Of a DNA stretch of 53,812 nt, positions 1 to 8,025 are shown in pieces. The notes under the pieces were generated by a model. That model was not told where the DNA came from and searched no databases. It was given only the letters and a program-made list of their open reading frames with translations. The position numbers and the translations under genes were made by a program. This DNA is from an archaeon (GTDB taxonomy: Archaea > Thermoproteota > Nitrososphaeria > Nitrososphaerales > Gagatemarchaeaceae), in the NCBI GenBank assembly GCA_021819105.1, contig JAKASK010000004.1:1-53812 (forward strand), written 5' to 3'. Every line of letters starts with the position of its first letter. Within the stretch, counting starts at the first letter, position 1.

Positions 1-72
1 AAAGTTTTGGAGATGAAATAACAAAATCGATGCGGGAAGAAACCCCCAGTTTTCAACATGAGAGCGTTCAAA

Positions 73-80
73 CCTTATAT
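73..80 (+). promoter_or_regulatory. TATA box of the rps13-rps4-rps11 operon
   Basis: The sequence CCTTATAT lies about 31 nt upstream of the ATG at 108. This is archaeal TATA-box spacing for a nearly leaderless transcript and supports the ATG at 108 over the open frame that extends upstream to 30. Confidence 0.6.
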
Positions 81-107
81 CCGAAGGGCGAAGGGCAGCC
101 CCAGATT

Positions 108-602
108 ATGTCAGAGGCTCAGGAGTTCAGGCACCTGGTAAGGATCTCGGGCAAGGACCTTGCCGGGGGCAAGAAGCTGATTGTGGCCCTCTCGGACCTG
201 AAGGGGGTCGGTTACAACTTCGCCAACGTAATCACCTCGAATCTGAGCCTTGACCCGCGCGTGAGGCTTGGAACGCTCACGGAGGAGCAGGTGAAGGAGA
301 TCGAGAGCGCCATCCAGAGCACCGCGAAGTCTGCCCTGCCGGAGTGGTACTACAACAGGAGGAAAGACCCGGAGACCGGAGAGGCGAGACAGCTCCTCGG
401 CTCAGACCTTGACTTCGTCCAGAAGAACGACGTAGAAGACGAGAAGAACATCCAGAGCTGGAAGGGGGTCAGGCACGGCCTCGGTCTGAAGGTGCGAGGC
501 CAGAGGACGAGGACGACGGGGAGGAAGGGGAGGACCGTAGGCGTGAGGAAGGCGACCCTCGTGGCCGCTGCCAAGGAAGCGGCGAAGAAGGAGGAGAAGT
601 AG
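108..602 (+). CDS. rps13: 30S ribosomal protein S13 (uS13)
   Basis: Archaeal S13 of 164 aa, a small-subunit head protein contacting tRNA and the intersubunit bridge. The N-terminal HLVRISGKDLAGGKK stretch, the GVGYNFA helix-hairpin-helix region and the basic C-terminal RGQRTRTTGRKGRT segment are diagnostic. The frame is open up to position 30, but the upstream residues do not resemble S13 and a TATA box overlaps them, so the ATG at 108 was chosen. It is the first gene of a three-gene unit with S4 and S11, with only 1 nt before the S4 start. The identification is secure; the start is well supported but not proven. Confidence 0.97.
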   Translation: MSEAQEFRHLVRISGKDLAGGKKLIVALSDLKGVGYNFANVITSNLSLDPRVRLGTLTEEQVKEIESAIQSTAKSALPEWYYNRRKDPETGEARQLLGSDLDFVQKNDVEDEKNIQSWKGVRHGLGLKVRGQRTRTTGRKGRTVGVRKATLVAAAKEAAKKEEK

Positions 603-603
603 A

Positions 604-1158
604 TTGGGAGACCCGAAGAAGTCGAGGAAGCAGTACAGCAGGCCCAGGAGCCCCTGGAGGGCGGACCAGCTGGCACAGGAGCTCTACCTGCTTGGGACGT
701 TCGGGCTCAGGAACAAGAGGGAGCTTTGGAAGGCGCAGACCCAGCTAAGCTCCGTCAGGAAGCAGGCGAGGACCCTGCTCGCCGCCACCGCTGCGGTGAG
801 ACTCCGCGAAGAGAGCAAACTCCTGGACAGCCTGAGGAGGAGGGGCCTGATAGGAGAGACGTCCACCCTGGACGATATCCTCAGCCTCACCGTCGAGGAC
901 ATGCTCGCGAGGAGGCTGCAGACCATGGTCTTCAAGAAGGGGATGTCGCTCTCCCCGCTCCACTCGCGCCAGCTCATAGTGCACGGGCACGTTTCTGTCG
1001 ACGGGAGGATAATCACGATCCCAGGGTACGAGGTTGGGCACAGGGAGGAGGGCGCCATAGGACTGGTGGGAGGGCCCGCCGCGAAGGACCAGCAGCCAGC
1101 CGCCGCGGAGGAGACGCAACAGGAGGAGCCGGCGCCGGGACCGGCCCAGGCACAGTGA
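604..1158 (+). CDS. rps4: 30S ribosomal protein S4 (uS4)
   Basis: Archaeal S4 of 184 aa, an early-assembling 16S rRNA-binding protein. It begins with TTG at 604, one base after the S13 stop. The S4 RNA-binding domain sits around residues 100-160, with the motif SRQLIVHGHVSVDGR followed by IPGYEV. The N-terminal DPKKSRKQYSRP is typical of archaeal S4. The C-terminal tail of about 25 residues is rich in Ala, Gln and Glu and probably disordered. The S13-S4-S11 order is conserved across archaea. Confidence 0.97.
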   Translation: MGDPKKSRKQYSRPRSPWRADQLAQELYLLGTFGLRNKRELWKAQTQLSSVRKQARTLLAATAAVRLREESKLLDSLRRRGLIGETSTLDDILSLTVEDMLARRLQTMVFKKGMSLSPLHSRQLIVHGHVSVDGRIITIPGYEVGHREEGAIGLVGGPAAKDQQPAAAEETQQEEPAPGPAQAQ

Positions 1159-1163
1159 GATAG

Positions 1164-1568
1164 TTGTCAGAGGAAGAAGTTCTTGCCAACCGCTGGGGGG
1201 TCTGCCACATCTACTCTTCCTACAACAACACGATCGTCCACATCACGGACCTGACCGGGGCGGAGACGATAGCCTTCTCGTCGGGAGGGAGGCACGTGAA
1301 GGCAGACAGGTTCGAGTCGTCCCCCTACGCGGCCATGAGGAGCGCCTCTGCGGCCTCCGATGTCGCGAAGGCGAAGGGGATAACAGCCGTTCACATCAAG
1401 GTCAGAGCCGTAGGCGGGACGGGTCCGAGGACCCCCGGGCCGGGGGCCCAGGCAGCCATCCGCGCCATAGCGAGGGCGGGTTTCAAGATAGGCAGGATCG
1501 AAGACGCCACCCCCATCCCCCACGACACCACAAGGAAGAAGGGCGGCCGCAGGGGAAGAAGGGCCTAG
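1164..1568 (+). CDS. rps11: 30S ribosomal protein S11 (uS11)
   Basis: S11 of 134 aa, a platform protein near the mRNA exit. It starts with TTG at 1164, 5 nt after the S4 stop. The motifs [33 protein letters not shown] and the basic tail [11 protein letters not shown] are canonical. In many archaea the next gene is RNA polymerase subunit D. Here the operon ends and the next gene runs convergently, its stop only 2 nt away. Confidence 0.97.
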   Translation: MSEEEVLANRWGVCHIYSSYNNTIVHITDLTGAETIAFSSGGRHVKADRFESSPYAAMRSASAASDVAKAKGITAVHIKVRAVGGTGPRTPGPGAQAAIRAIARAGFKIGRIEDATPIPHDTTRKKGGRRGRRA

Positions 1569-1570
1569 TC

Positions 1571-2521
1571 TCAGGCCTGCTTCAGCACTTCGACAGAGTC
1601 TACTTTCCCGTCTCCGTCCTTGTCCACCCCGCGAAGGAGCGCTGCGAAGCGGCCGGACCTGTACTTTCCGAACAGGACATCCGCGTAGTTGCAGACACCG
1701 ATTATCGCTGCCTTCGTCCCCGCCCCGGTGAGCCCGGCTATGACGACGCATGTCTTCGACGGGTCCCAGGGGTTCGGCAGCTTTTCGACGAGGCAGTCCA
1801 GCTCAGACGCGTGGGTGTTTCCCTCGTCGTCGACTATCGCGCCCCAGAAGCCGCCCTGGCTGAACTTGAATGGAAGGTGCTGGTTGAGCTCCTCTGCGAC
1901 GACGTTGTTCCTCGGGCCGCCGACGACTATGAGGTTGGAGGAGAGCAGCTTCTCTGCCCTCAGGTCCACGTCGAGCTTCACCGGGAACCTGGCGGGGAGA
2001 TTCACGAACTGCCCGAGGGCGAAACCCAGCTGGACCGCGTAGTGCCCGTCCCTCGCCTGGGTCCCCGCCGCGCCGTGCTGCATCGGAGAGCCGACCACGA
2101 CCCAGCCGTCGAACTCTCCTTCGTTGAAGAACTCCCTGAAGAATCTGCCCAGCGCCTTCGAGCGCGCCGAAGACTTCAGGGTCGGAAGGGGCTCGCCCTT
2201 GACCTGGAACTCGACGGCGTACCCGTCTGACGCGAGAGCGAAGAGGTTGGCTTCGCCCCCCCTGACCTTCTCGCTCCTGATGCGCGCGATCAGCCCCGCC
2301 CTCTCCAGACGCCCCACGTGGTAGTACACGGTCTGGTGGTGGGCGCCGAGGGTGCGCGCCATCTCCGCAGGGTACTTCGGCCCGGCCGCGAGCAGGGAGA
2401 GGATCTTCTGCCCAAGCTTCCCCGACGCGGGGCGGAACCCGTCGGGCCTGTCGAAAACGAGGACCCGCTTGGCGAAGGCTGACTCGGACTTCGGGTCGTA
2501 GAGGATCTTCTCCCGTGCCAT
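1571..2521 (-). CDS. Winged-helix protein with S-layer-like domain and terminal EF-hand
   Basis: A 316-aa protein with an unusual domain order. Residues about 33-100 form an ArsR-like winged helix (AEMARTLGAHHQTVYYHVGRL is the helix-turn-helix). Residues about 136-285 resemble the C-terminal region of archaeal S-layer proteins, including SSNLIVVGGPRNNVV. Residues 300-311 (DKDGDGKVDSVE) match a calcium-binding EF-hand loop with acidic residues at positions 1, 3, 5 and 12. No signal peptide or membrane helix is visible, so the protein is probably cytoplasmic despite the S-layer-like domain. A DNA-binding sensor of calcium or of a bound ligand is an inference. A minus-strand TATA box 27 nt upstream supports the ATG at 2521. 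Confidence 0.75.
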   Translation of the reverse strand: MAREKILYDPKSESAFAKRVLVFDRPDGFRPASGKLGQKILSLLAAGPKYPAEMARTLGAHHQTVYYHVGRLERAGLIARIRSEKVRGGEANLFALASDGYAVEFQVKGEPLPTLKSSARSKALGRFFREFFNEGEFDGWVVVGSPMQHGAAGTQARDGHYAVQLGFALGQFVNLPARFPVKLDVDLRAEKLLSSNLIVVGGPRNNVVAEELNQHLPFKFSQGGFWGAIVDDEGNTHASELDCLVEKLPNPWDPSKTCVVIAGLTGAGTKAAIIGVCNYADVLFGKYRSGRFAALLRGVDKDGDGKVDSVEVLKQA

Positions 2522-2542
2522 GGCCTGGTCGCCGGCCCACCC

Positions 2543-2553
2543 TACATAAATGA
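2543..2553 (-). promoter_or_regulatory. TATA box of the winged-helix/S-layer-like gene
   Basis: Minus-strand CATTTATGTA is centred about 27 nt upstream of the ATG at 2521, consistent with a leaderless transcript. The 150-nt divergent spacer also holds the glmS promoter. Confidence 0.55.
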
Positions 2554-2640
2554 TTTTGCATGGTGACCGCGCCCGCCCTCCCTCTCACGGCGCCACCCTG
2601 CACAGCTGCTTTTGCCCGGTTCACCTGGATCTTTTGCGGG

Positions 2641-2648
2641 GTTTAAAG
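2641..2648 (+). promoter_or_regulatory. TATA-like element of glmS
   Basis: GTTTAAAG is centred about 28 nt before the ATG at 2673. It supports the start that places the catalytic Cys at position 2 rather than the longer upstream frame. Confidence 0.55.
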
Positions 2649-2672
2649 GGGCACCCCTCGCCTGCGGGGCTG

Positions 2673-4439
2673 ATGTGTGGGATCATCGGCTGCGTCGCTG
2701 AAGAGCCGGTAGCAGGAATCCTGCTTGAAGGCCTCAAGCGGGTCGAGTACAGGGGCTATGACTCCGCCGGCATGGCCACCATCAGCGATGGGCGGCTCGG
2801 CGTGAGGAAGGGGGTCGGCAGGGTCAGCGAGATCGAAGGGAAACAGAGGCTCTCGACCATGTCAGGCAGCACAGGCATGGCGCACACCAGGTGGGCTACC
2901 CATGGGGGGGTCACCGACGAGAACGCGCACCCCCACACTTCCTGCAGGGAGCTGGTGGCGGTCATCCACAACGGGATCATCGAGAACTATCTCCCGCTGA
3001 AGAGGGCCCTGAAGGCGAGGGGGCACAAGTTCAGAAGCGAGACCGACACGGAGGTGATCTCGCATCTGCTCGAGGCCGAGTACAAGCGGGTGAGGGACCC
3101 GCTGCAGGCGACCCGGGCGGCCGTCAAGAAGCTGAAGGGCCAGTATGCGATCGCGGCGATGTTTCAGGACAGGCCCGACGTGATGACCGGGGCCCGCAAG
3201 GACGCACCCCTGATCGTGGGGGTGGGGAACAATGTCAACTTCCTCGCAAGCGACGTCTTGGCCTTCATCGGACGCACCGACCGCACAATATTCCTCGACA
3301 ACTTGGAGGTAGTGGAGATCACGAAGGACGCGGTGAAGATCGTCGGCCCGGACGGCAGGAGGGTGAGGAGGGAGCCCACCCAGGTCGCCTGGGAGCTCTC
3401 CGACGTCTCGAAGAGCGACTACGCCCACTTCACCCTCAAGGAGATCAACGAGCAGCCAAGGACTGTGGTGTCGGCGTCCGTCCAGGACCCCGAGAGGGTG
3501 GAAAGGTTCGCACGCGCCCTGAAGAGGGCGAAGTCGCTCTACATCACTGCGTCGGGGACGTCGTATCACGCGGGGCTCCTGATGAAGTTCAGGCTGAACA
3601 AAGAAGCGAAGGTCAGGGCGGACGTGGTCGTGGCAGGGGAGCTGAAGGAGCACACCGAGTTCATGGGGAAGGGCTCGGTGGTCGTCGCGCTTTCGCAGAG
3701 CGGCGAAACAGCCGACGTGCTCGAAGCGGTGAAGGAGGCGAAGAGGCACGGTGCCAAGGTATGCTCCATAGTGAACGCCGCAGGCTCGACCCTGGCCAGG
3801 GAGAGCGACGTGGTCCTGCTGCTCAACTGCGGACCTGAGGTTGGGGTTGCGGCGACGAAGAGCTTCACGGCCCAGGTGGTGGTGGCGAACCTGGTCGTGG
3901 ATGCCGTCCTCGGGAAGAAGCGCCCGAACGGCTTCGACGAGCTCTCGGACGCCGTCGCCGAGGCACTGAAGTGCGAAAGGCAGGTCAAAGACCTGGTCAA
4001 CGAGTACAGGGACCGGCCCGACTTCTACTTCGTGGCCCGGGGCTACGAGAGCCCTGTCGCACTCGAGGGGGCCCTCAAGCTCAAGGAGCTCTCCTACATC
4101 CATGCCGAAGGGATGCCGGCGAGCGAGCTCAAGCACGGCACCCTCGCCCTGATCGAGAAGGGGACCCCCGTGGTGGTGATCAACCCCAGCGGCCCCAGCC
4201 ACGCGGAGTCGCTCTCGAACGCCGAGGAGCTGAAGGCGAGGGGAGCCGACCTGATAGGGGTCTCAGACGAGAAGGACGAGGTGTACAGGCACTTCGTCCG
4301 CGTCCCCGCCGTGCAGCCCAAGTTCATGCCCATAGTCGAGGCGATCCCGCTGCAGCTCCTGGCCTACCACTTCGCGGTGGCCCGCAAGAACAACCCGGAC
4401 TACCCCCGGAACCTTGCGAAGTCTGTGACGGTGAAGTGA
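2673..4439 (+). CDS. glmS: Glutamine--fructose-6-phosphate aminotransferase (isomerizing)
   Basis: A 588-aa enzyme making glucosamine-6-phosphate from fructose-6-phosphate and glutamine, the first committed step to UDP-GlcNAc for glycans. The N-terminal class-II glutaminase domain starts MCGIIGCVA, so Cys2 becomes the nucleophile after Met removal; this fixes the start at 2673 although the frame is open from 2550. RGYDSAG, HTRWATHG and HNGIIENY are glutaminase motifs. Two SIS sugar-phosphate isomerase domains follow (residues about 275-420 and 440-570), with SGTSYHAGL, ALSQSGETADV and AEGMPASELKHG. The C-terminus PRNLAKSVTVK is typical. Length is normal for the family. Confidence 0.97.
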   Translation: MCGIIGCVAEEPVAGILLEGLKRVEYRGYDSAGMATISDGRLGVRKGVGRVSEIEGKQRLSTMSGSTGMAHTRWATHGGVTDENAHPHTSCRELVAVIHNGIIENYLPLKRALKARGHKFRSETDTEVISHLLEAEYKRVRDPLQATRAAVKKLKGQYAIAAMFQDRPDVMTGARKDAPLIVGVGNNVNFLASDVLAFIGRTDRTIFLDNLEVVEITKDAVKIVGPDGRRVRREPTQVAWELSDVSKSDYAHFTLKEINEQPRTVVSASVQDPERVERFARALKRAKSLYITASGTSYHAGLLMKFRLNKEAKVRADVVVAGELKEHTEFMGKGSVVVALSQSGETADVLEAVKEAKRHGAKVCSIVNAAGSTLARESDVVLLLNCGPEVGVAATKSFTAQVVVANLVVDAVLGKKRPNGFDELSDAVAEALKCERQVKDLVNEYRDRPDFYFVARGYESPVALEGALKLKELSYIHAEGMPASELKHGTLALIEKGTPVVVINPSGPSHAESLSNAEELKARGADLIGVSDEKDEVYRHFVRVPAVQPKFMPIVEAIPLQLLAYHFAVARKNNPDYPRNLAKSVTVK

Positions 4440-4470
4440 GGCACGGCTGGCGAGAGGCCGGCTCACAAGA

Positions 4471-4478
4471 CAATTAAG
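4471..4478 (+). promoter_or_regulatory. TATA-like element of the deoxyhypusine synthase gene
   Basis: CAATTAAG is centred about 27 nt upstream of the GTG at 4501. The spacing agrees with a leaderless start. Confidence 0.5.
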
Positions 4479-4500
4479 TGAACTCTCCAGACGCTGCGCC

Positions 4501-5520
4501 GTGGTGTCTAAGAAGGACGTACTTTCGAATCCGGTGGCGACCATAGAGGTCGGCAAGAAAAGCATCTCGGGTTTATTGGACGAGATGTCCCAGACGGGGT
4601 TCCAGGGGAAGAAGCTGGGAGAAGTGGCCAAGATCTGGGCAGAGATGGCCAGGCAGAAAGACCTGACGGTGTTCCTGGGGCTCACGGGGTCCCTCAGCAC
4701 CACGGGGCAGTGGAAGATAATCCGTTGGCTGGTGGAAAACAGGTACGTGGACGTAGTCGTGAGCACGGGAGCCAACATCTCAGAGGACATACTCGAGGCG
4801 CTGGGGTACCACTACTATCAGGGGACCTGGCTGGCCGACGACGAAGCGCTCCTGAAGATGAAGGTGGACAGGTTCTACGACGTGTACGCCGACGAGATGC
4901 AGTACAGAAAGCTGGAGAGGACCATCTACAACTTCGCCAACACCCTCGACCCGAAGGGGATATACTCGACGCGCGAGTTCCTCTATCAGTTCGGCGGGTT
5001 CCTGAACAAGAAGGGGATCGACAGCATCGTGGCGGCGGCCCACAGGGCGAAGGTTCCCATCTACTCCCCGGGGCTCATCGACAGCGGCTACGGTGTGGCG
5101 CTCAGCCTCCTCAGGCGGGAGAAGGGGAAGATGATCAGGCTCGACCAGACCAAGGACATGGAGGAGCTGGCCCAGATCGCGGAGAAGACCAAGAGGACCG
5201 GCGTGGTCTACCTCGGAGGCGGGGTCCCGAAGGACACCATCCAGCTCTCTACCATAATAAAATCGCTGTCAAGGGGCGGAGAGGAAGAGACCCCTCACGA
5301 GTACGCCATCCAGGTGACGGCCGACAGCCCCCAGTGGGGGGGCCTTTCCGGGTGCACCCTCGAAGAGGCGATAAGCTGGGGGAAGATAAAGTCCGACGCG
5401 AAGAAAGCCACCCTGTACGCCGACATCACGCTCGCGCTCCCCATAGTGGCCCACGCGCTCAACGAGACGACCAAGGGGAGGAGCTACCCGCCGGACCTGT
5501 CCTGGGTGTTCAAGAACTAG
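4501..5520 (+). CDS. dys: Deoxyhypusine synthase (or close DHS-like paralogue)
   Basis: A 339-aa homologue of deoxyhypusine synthase, which transfers the aminobutyl group of spermidine to a lysine of translation factor aIF5A using NAD. The SWGKI motif places the covalent-intermediate lysine at K295, and YADITLALP follows as in the family. The NAD-binding segment reads VVVSTGANISEDI rather than the classic TTAGGxEED, so it belongs to a divergent archaeal branch; another polyamine-transferase activity cannot be excluded. It starts with GTG at 4501 (a second GTG follows at 4504) and ends in an 11-nt convergent overlap with purB. A deoxyhypusine hydroxylase-like half protein lies at 41292-41801. 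Confidence 0.85.
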   Translation: MVSKKDVLSNPVATIEVGKKSISGLLDEMSQTGFQGKKLGEVAKIWAEMARQKDLTVFLGLTGSLSTTGQWKIIRWLVENRYVDVVVSTGANISEDILEALGYHYYQGTWLADDEALLKMKVDRFYDVYADEMQYRKLERTIYNFANTLDPKGIYSTREFLYQFGGFLNKKGIDSIVAAAHRAKVPIYSPGLIDSGYGVALSLLRREKGKMIRLDQTKDMEELAQIAEKTKRTGVVYLGGGVPKDTIQLSTIIKSLSRGGEEETPHEYAIQVTADSPQWGGLSGCTLEEAISWGKIKSDAKKATLYADITLALPIVAHALNETTKGRSYPPDLSWVFKN

Positions 5521-6820
5521 GGGCCCCTCGGCGGCCGCGAAGACCCGCCGATCGGAGGGTCTCCTCGACCCGGCGCTCGCAGCCCTGGGCGAGGTCCACC
5601 GACCTTCCGAGATATGCGGTCGGGTCGGCCCCTGCGGCGAACTCTCCTCTCGCCAGCGCCGCCCTGACCTTCTCGTAGCCCTCGGCGTCCCCGGCAAGCC
5701 GTTTCATCACCTGCTGGCGCTCCGCCAGCACCTCGGGGTGCCCCTTGAGGTCGTCCTCCATGGCCAGCCGCTCGACCCTCAGGGAGCGGAGCGAACCGCC
5801 GAGCCTGCTGCATGCGACCAGGGAGTGTGCCAGCGCCTGACCGAGCATCCTCCTGACGGCCGAGTCAGAAAGGTCCCTCTGCAGCCTCGTCTGCTGCAGC
5901 CTGTAGGCCATCATCACCAGCAGGGAGTTTGAGACGTCCGCCTGCCCCTCGGCGTTTTCGACGTCCACCGGGTTCTCCTTCTGGGGCATCGTCGAAGAGC
6001 TGACCTTCCCGGGACGGACGAAGTGGACGTAGTCGAGGGTCTGGTAGAGCCAGAGGTCCCTGGAAAGGGAAGAGACGAGCTGGTTGACTGTGATCACCCC
6101 GTGCAGGATGTCGGAGAGCCTTTCGCCTGGGACGACCTGGGTGGAGTAGGCGGCAGGCTCGACACCGAACCCGCTGACGAACTTGGAAAGTACATCCGGC
6201 CAGTCGACGTCGGCAAGGAGACCGAAGGAGGCGTAGGTCCCCACCGCGCCGGAGAATTTCGCCATGGGCGCGAGGCGGCTGATATAGGACACCCTTTCGG
6301 CGAGCCTCACCGCAAAGACGGCCATCTCCTTCCCGAACGTGGTGGGGACCGCGGGCCTCCCGTGGGTCCTCGCCACCATCACGGAAGCGGCCTCCCTGGT
6401 CGCGAGGCGGGCGACGGCCCTGGCGAGAGAAGCGTAGGCCGGGACGAGCACGTCGCCCATGGCGGATTTCAGCAGGATGGCATGGGCAAGGCTGTTCGTG
6501 TCTTCGCTGGTCAGCCCGAGGTGCACGAAGGGTGCAAGCCCCGGGGCGCCCGACTTCTTGAGGGACTCCCGGACGTAGACCTCCACCGCCTTGACGTCGT
6601 GCCCCAGCTTCTTCTCGAGCTGCTCGAGCGCTGCCATGTCCGTCCCGACGGGCGGGACCCTGCGCTTCGGGGCCACCCCGAGCCTGACCAGGAGCCCGAG
6701 GTAGGCCAGCTCCACCTTCACCCTCGCCTCGTTGAGGGCCCGGTCTGAGAAGTACCTCGCCAGGGGTGCTGCCTCCTGACGGTACCTGCCGTCTATGGGT
6801 GAGATGGCGTCATAGCTCAA
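5510..6820 (-). CDS. purB: Adenylosuccinate lyase
   Basis: A 436-aa member of the fumarase/aspartase superfamily. It cleaves adenylosuccinate to AMP and SAICAR to AICAR, releasing fumarate. The signature loop SSTMPQKENPVD carries the catalytic serine region. TSEDTNSLAHA and ARTHGRPAVPTTFGK are the other conserved blocks. The start overlaps the end of purA by 11 nt, so translation is probably coupled. It is the last gene of guaB-purA-purB. Confidence 0.96.
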   Translation of the reverse strand: MSYDAISPIDGRYRQEAAPLARYFSDRALNEARVKVELAYLGLLVRLGVAPKRRVPPVGTDMAALEQLEKKLGHDVKAVEVYVRESLKKSGAPGLAPFVHLGLTSEDTNSLAHAILLKSAMGDVLVPAYASLARAVARLATREAASVMVARTHGRPAVPTTFGKEMAVFAVRLAERVSYISRLAPMAKFSGAVGTYASFGLLADVDWPDVLSKFVSGFGVEPAAYSTQVVPGERLSDILHGVITVNQLVSSLSRDLWLYQTLDYVHFVRPGKVSSSTMPQKENPVDVENAEGQADVSNSLLVMMAYRLQQTRLQRDLSDSAVRRMLGQALAHSLVACSRLGGSLRSLRVERLAMEDDLKGHPEVLAERQQVMKRLAGDAEGYEKVRAALARGEFAAGADPTAYLGRSVDLAQGCERRVEETLRSAGLRGRRGAPSS

Positions 6821-8024
6821 TTGTCTTCGACCTTTCCTCGCCGTGCGACACGATCCTCACCCTGACCCCCAGCCTCTCTTCGACGAACTCCACGAACTTC
6901 TTCGCCCCGGGGGGGAGCCCTCCTTCGAAGCTGGAGCCTTCCAGCGAGAAGGGGGAGTCGAGCACAGGCTCCACCTCGCCCAGGCGCCCCGCTGCGCGCT
7001 GGAAGTCGGTGGTCTCGCTCCCCTGGAGCCTGTAGGCGGTGCAGACTTTGACGTCCTTCACGCCGGCCAGGACGTCGAGCTTGGTGACTGCGACCTCCTT
7101 GACGCCGTTGAGCGCTACCGCGTATCGGAGGGAGACGAGGTCGAGCCACCCGACCCTGCGGGGCCGGCCCGTGGTTGCGCCGTACTCCTTCCCGAGGCTC
7201 CGGAGCCCTTCGGCCCGGGGACCGTCGATTTCTGACGGGAAGGGCCCTGCCCCCACCCTCGTGCTGTAGCACTTCATCACCCCCAGGGGGCTGCCTGCAA
7301 GGTCAGGGGGGATGCCGAGGGCGGCAGGGATGTAGCTCGAGGTCGTGTGCGTCGAAGTGACGAATGGGTAGGAACCATGGAGGAGGTCCAGGAGGGTCCC
7401 CTGGGACGCCTCGAAGAGGACCCGGCCCCCAGACTCGGTGACTTCGGTGACCCTCTGGGCAACGTCCCCGGTGAGCCCCTCGAGAAGCTTCCTGGACTCG
7501 TCGGCCCAGGCTCCCAGGCCCGCAACGTCGAGGGAGAGCTCCCTGTAGAACCGTGCGAGGGGGTCGAAGTCGAAGCCGGCGAGCAGGTCGCTGACCCGTG
7601 GGCTGAGCCTCAGGGCCCTCATGGCGTAAGCCGGCCCTATTCCGCGGCGGGTCGTCCCTATGGCCGATGAGCCCCTGGCCTCTTCCACCCTGACGTCGAA
7701 CTCCCTGTCGACCGGAGTGACCAGGCTGCACCTTCCGTCCACGAGGAGCTTCTTCCTCGCTTCGTCGGGAAGCAGAGAGAGCTCCTCGGCGAGCACCTGG
7801 GGGTCTACCGCGACCCCGGCTCCGATGAGCAGCTCCTTCCCTTTCAGCACGCCCGACGGGACGAGGTGGAAGGTGTGCTTTTCGTTGCCGATGACGACCG
7901 TGTGGCCGGCGTTGCTCCCTCCGTTGAAACGGGCGACGGCGTCGTAGGCGCCGGCGAGGTAGTCGACGATCTTCCCCTTGCCCTCGTCTCCCCACTGGAG
8001 CCCGACGACTGAAAGGTTGGCCAT
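6810..8024 (-). CDS. purA: Adenylosuccinate synthetase
   Basis: A 404-aa enzyme joining IMP and aspartate with GTP to form adenylosuccinate. The P-loop-like QWGDEGKGK has catalytic Asp13, and His41 lies in SNAGHTVV, at the same positions as in the E. coli enzyme. EASQGTLLDL and TTGRPRRVGWLD are IMP-binding blocks. The protein is somewhat shorter than the bacterial form of about 430 residues. It lies directly between guaB and purB, so the operon holds both branches from IMP: to AMP (PurA, PurB) and to XMP (GuaB). Confidence 0.96.
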   Translation of the reverse strand: MANLSVVGLQWGDEGKGKIVDYLAGAYDAVARFNGGSNAGHTVVIGNEKHTFHLVPSGVLKGKELLIGAGVAVDPQVLAEELSLLPDEARKKLLVDGRCSLVTPVDREFDVRVEEARGSSAIGTTRRGIGPAYAMRALRLSPRVSDLLAGFDFDPLARFYRELSLDVAGLGAWADESRKLLEGLTGDVAQRVTEVTESGGRVLFEASQGTLLDLLHGSYPFVTSTHTTSSYIPAALGIPPDLAGSPLGVMKCYSTRVGAGPFPSEIDGPRAEGLRSLGKEYGATTGRPRRVGWLDLVSLRYAVALNGVKEVAVTKLDVLAGVKDVKVCTAYRLQGSETTDFQRAAGRLGEVEPVLDSPFSLEGSSFEGGLPPGAKKFVEFVEERLGVRVRIVSHGEERSKTIEL

Positions 8025-8025
8025 G

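Noticed and set aside
30-107. N-terminal extension of S13 from the ATG at 30
   Set aside because: The residues do not resemble S13, and the TATA box lies inside this stretch; the ATG at 108 fits both.
2550-2672. Upstream extension of GlmS
   Set aside because: The glutaminase nucleophile must be Cys2, which fixes the start at 2673.
2862-4202. Long antisense open frame (446 codons) opposite glmS
   Set aside because: It is a by-product of GC-rich codon use; the translation is rich in Arg, Pro, His and Gly with no motif, while glmS on the other strand is certain.
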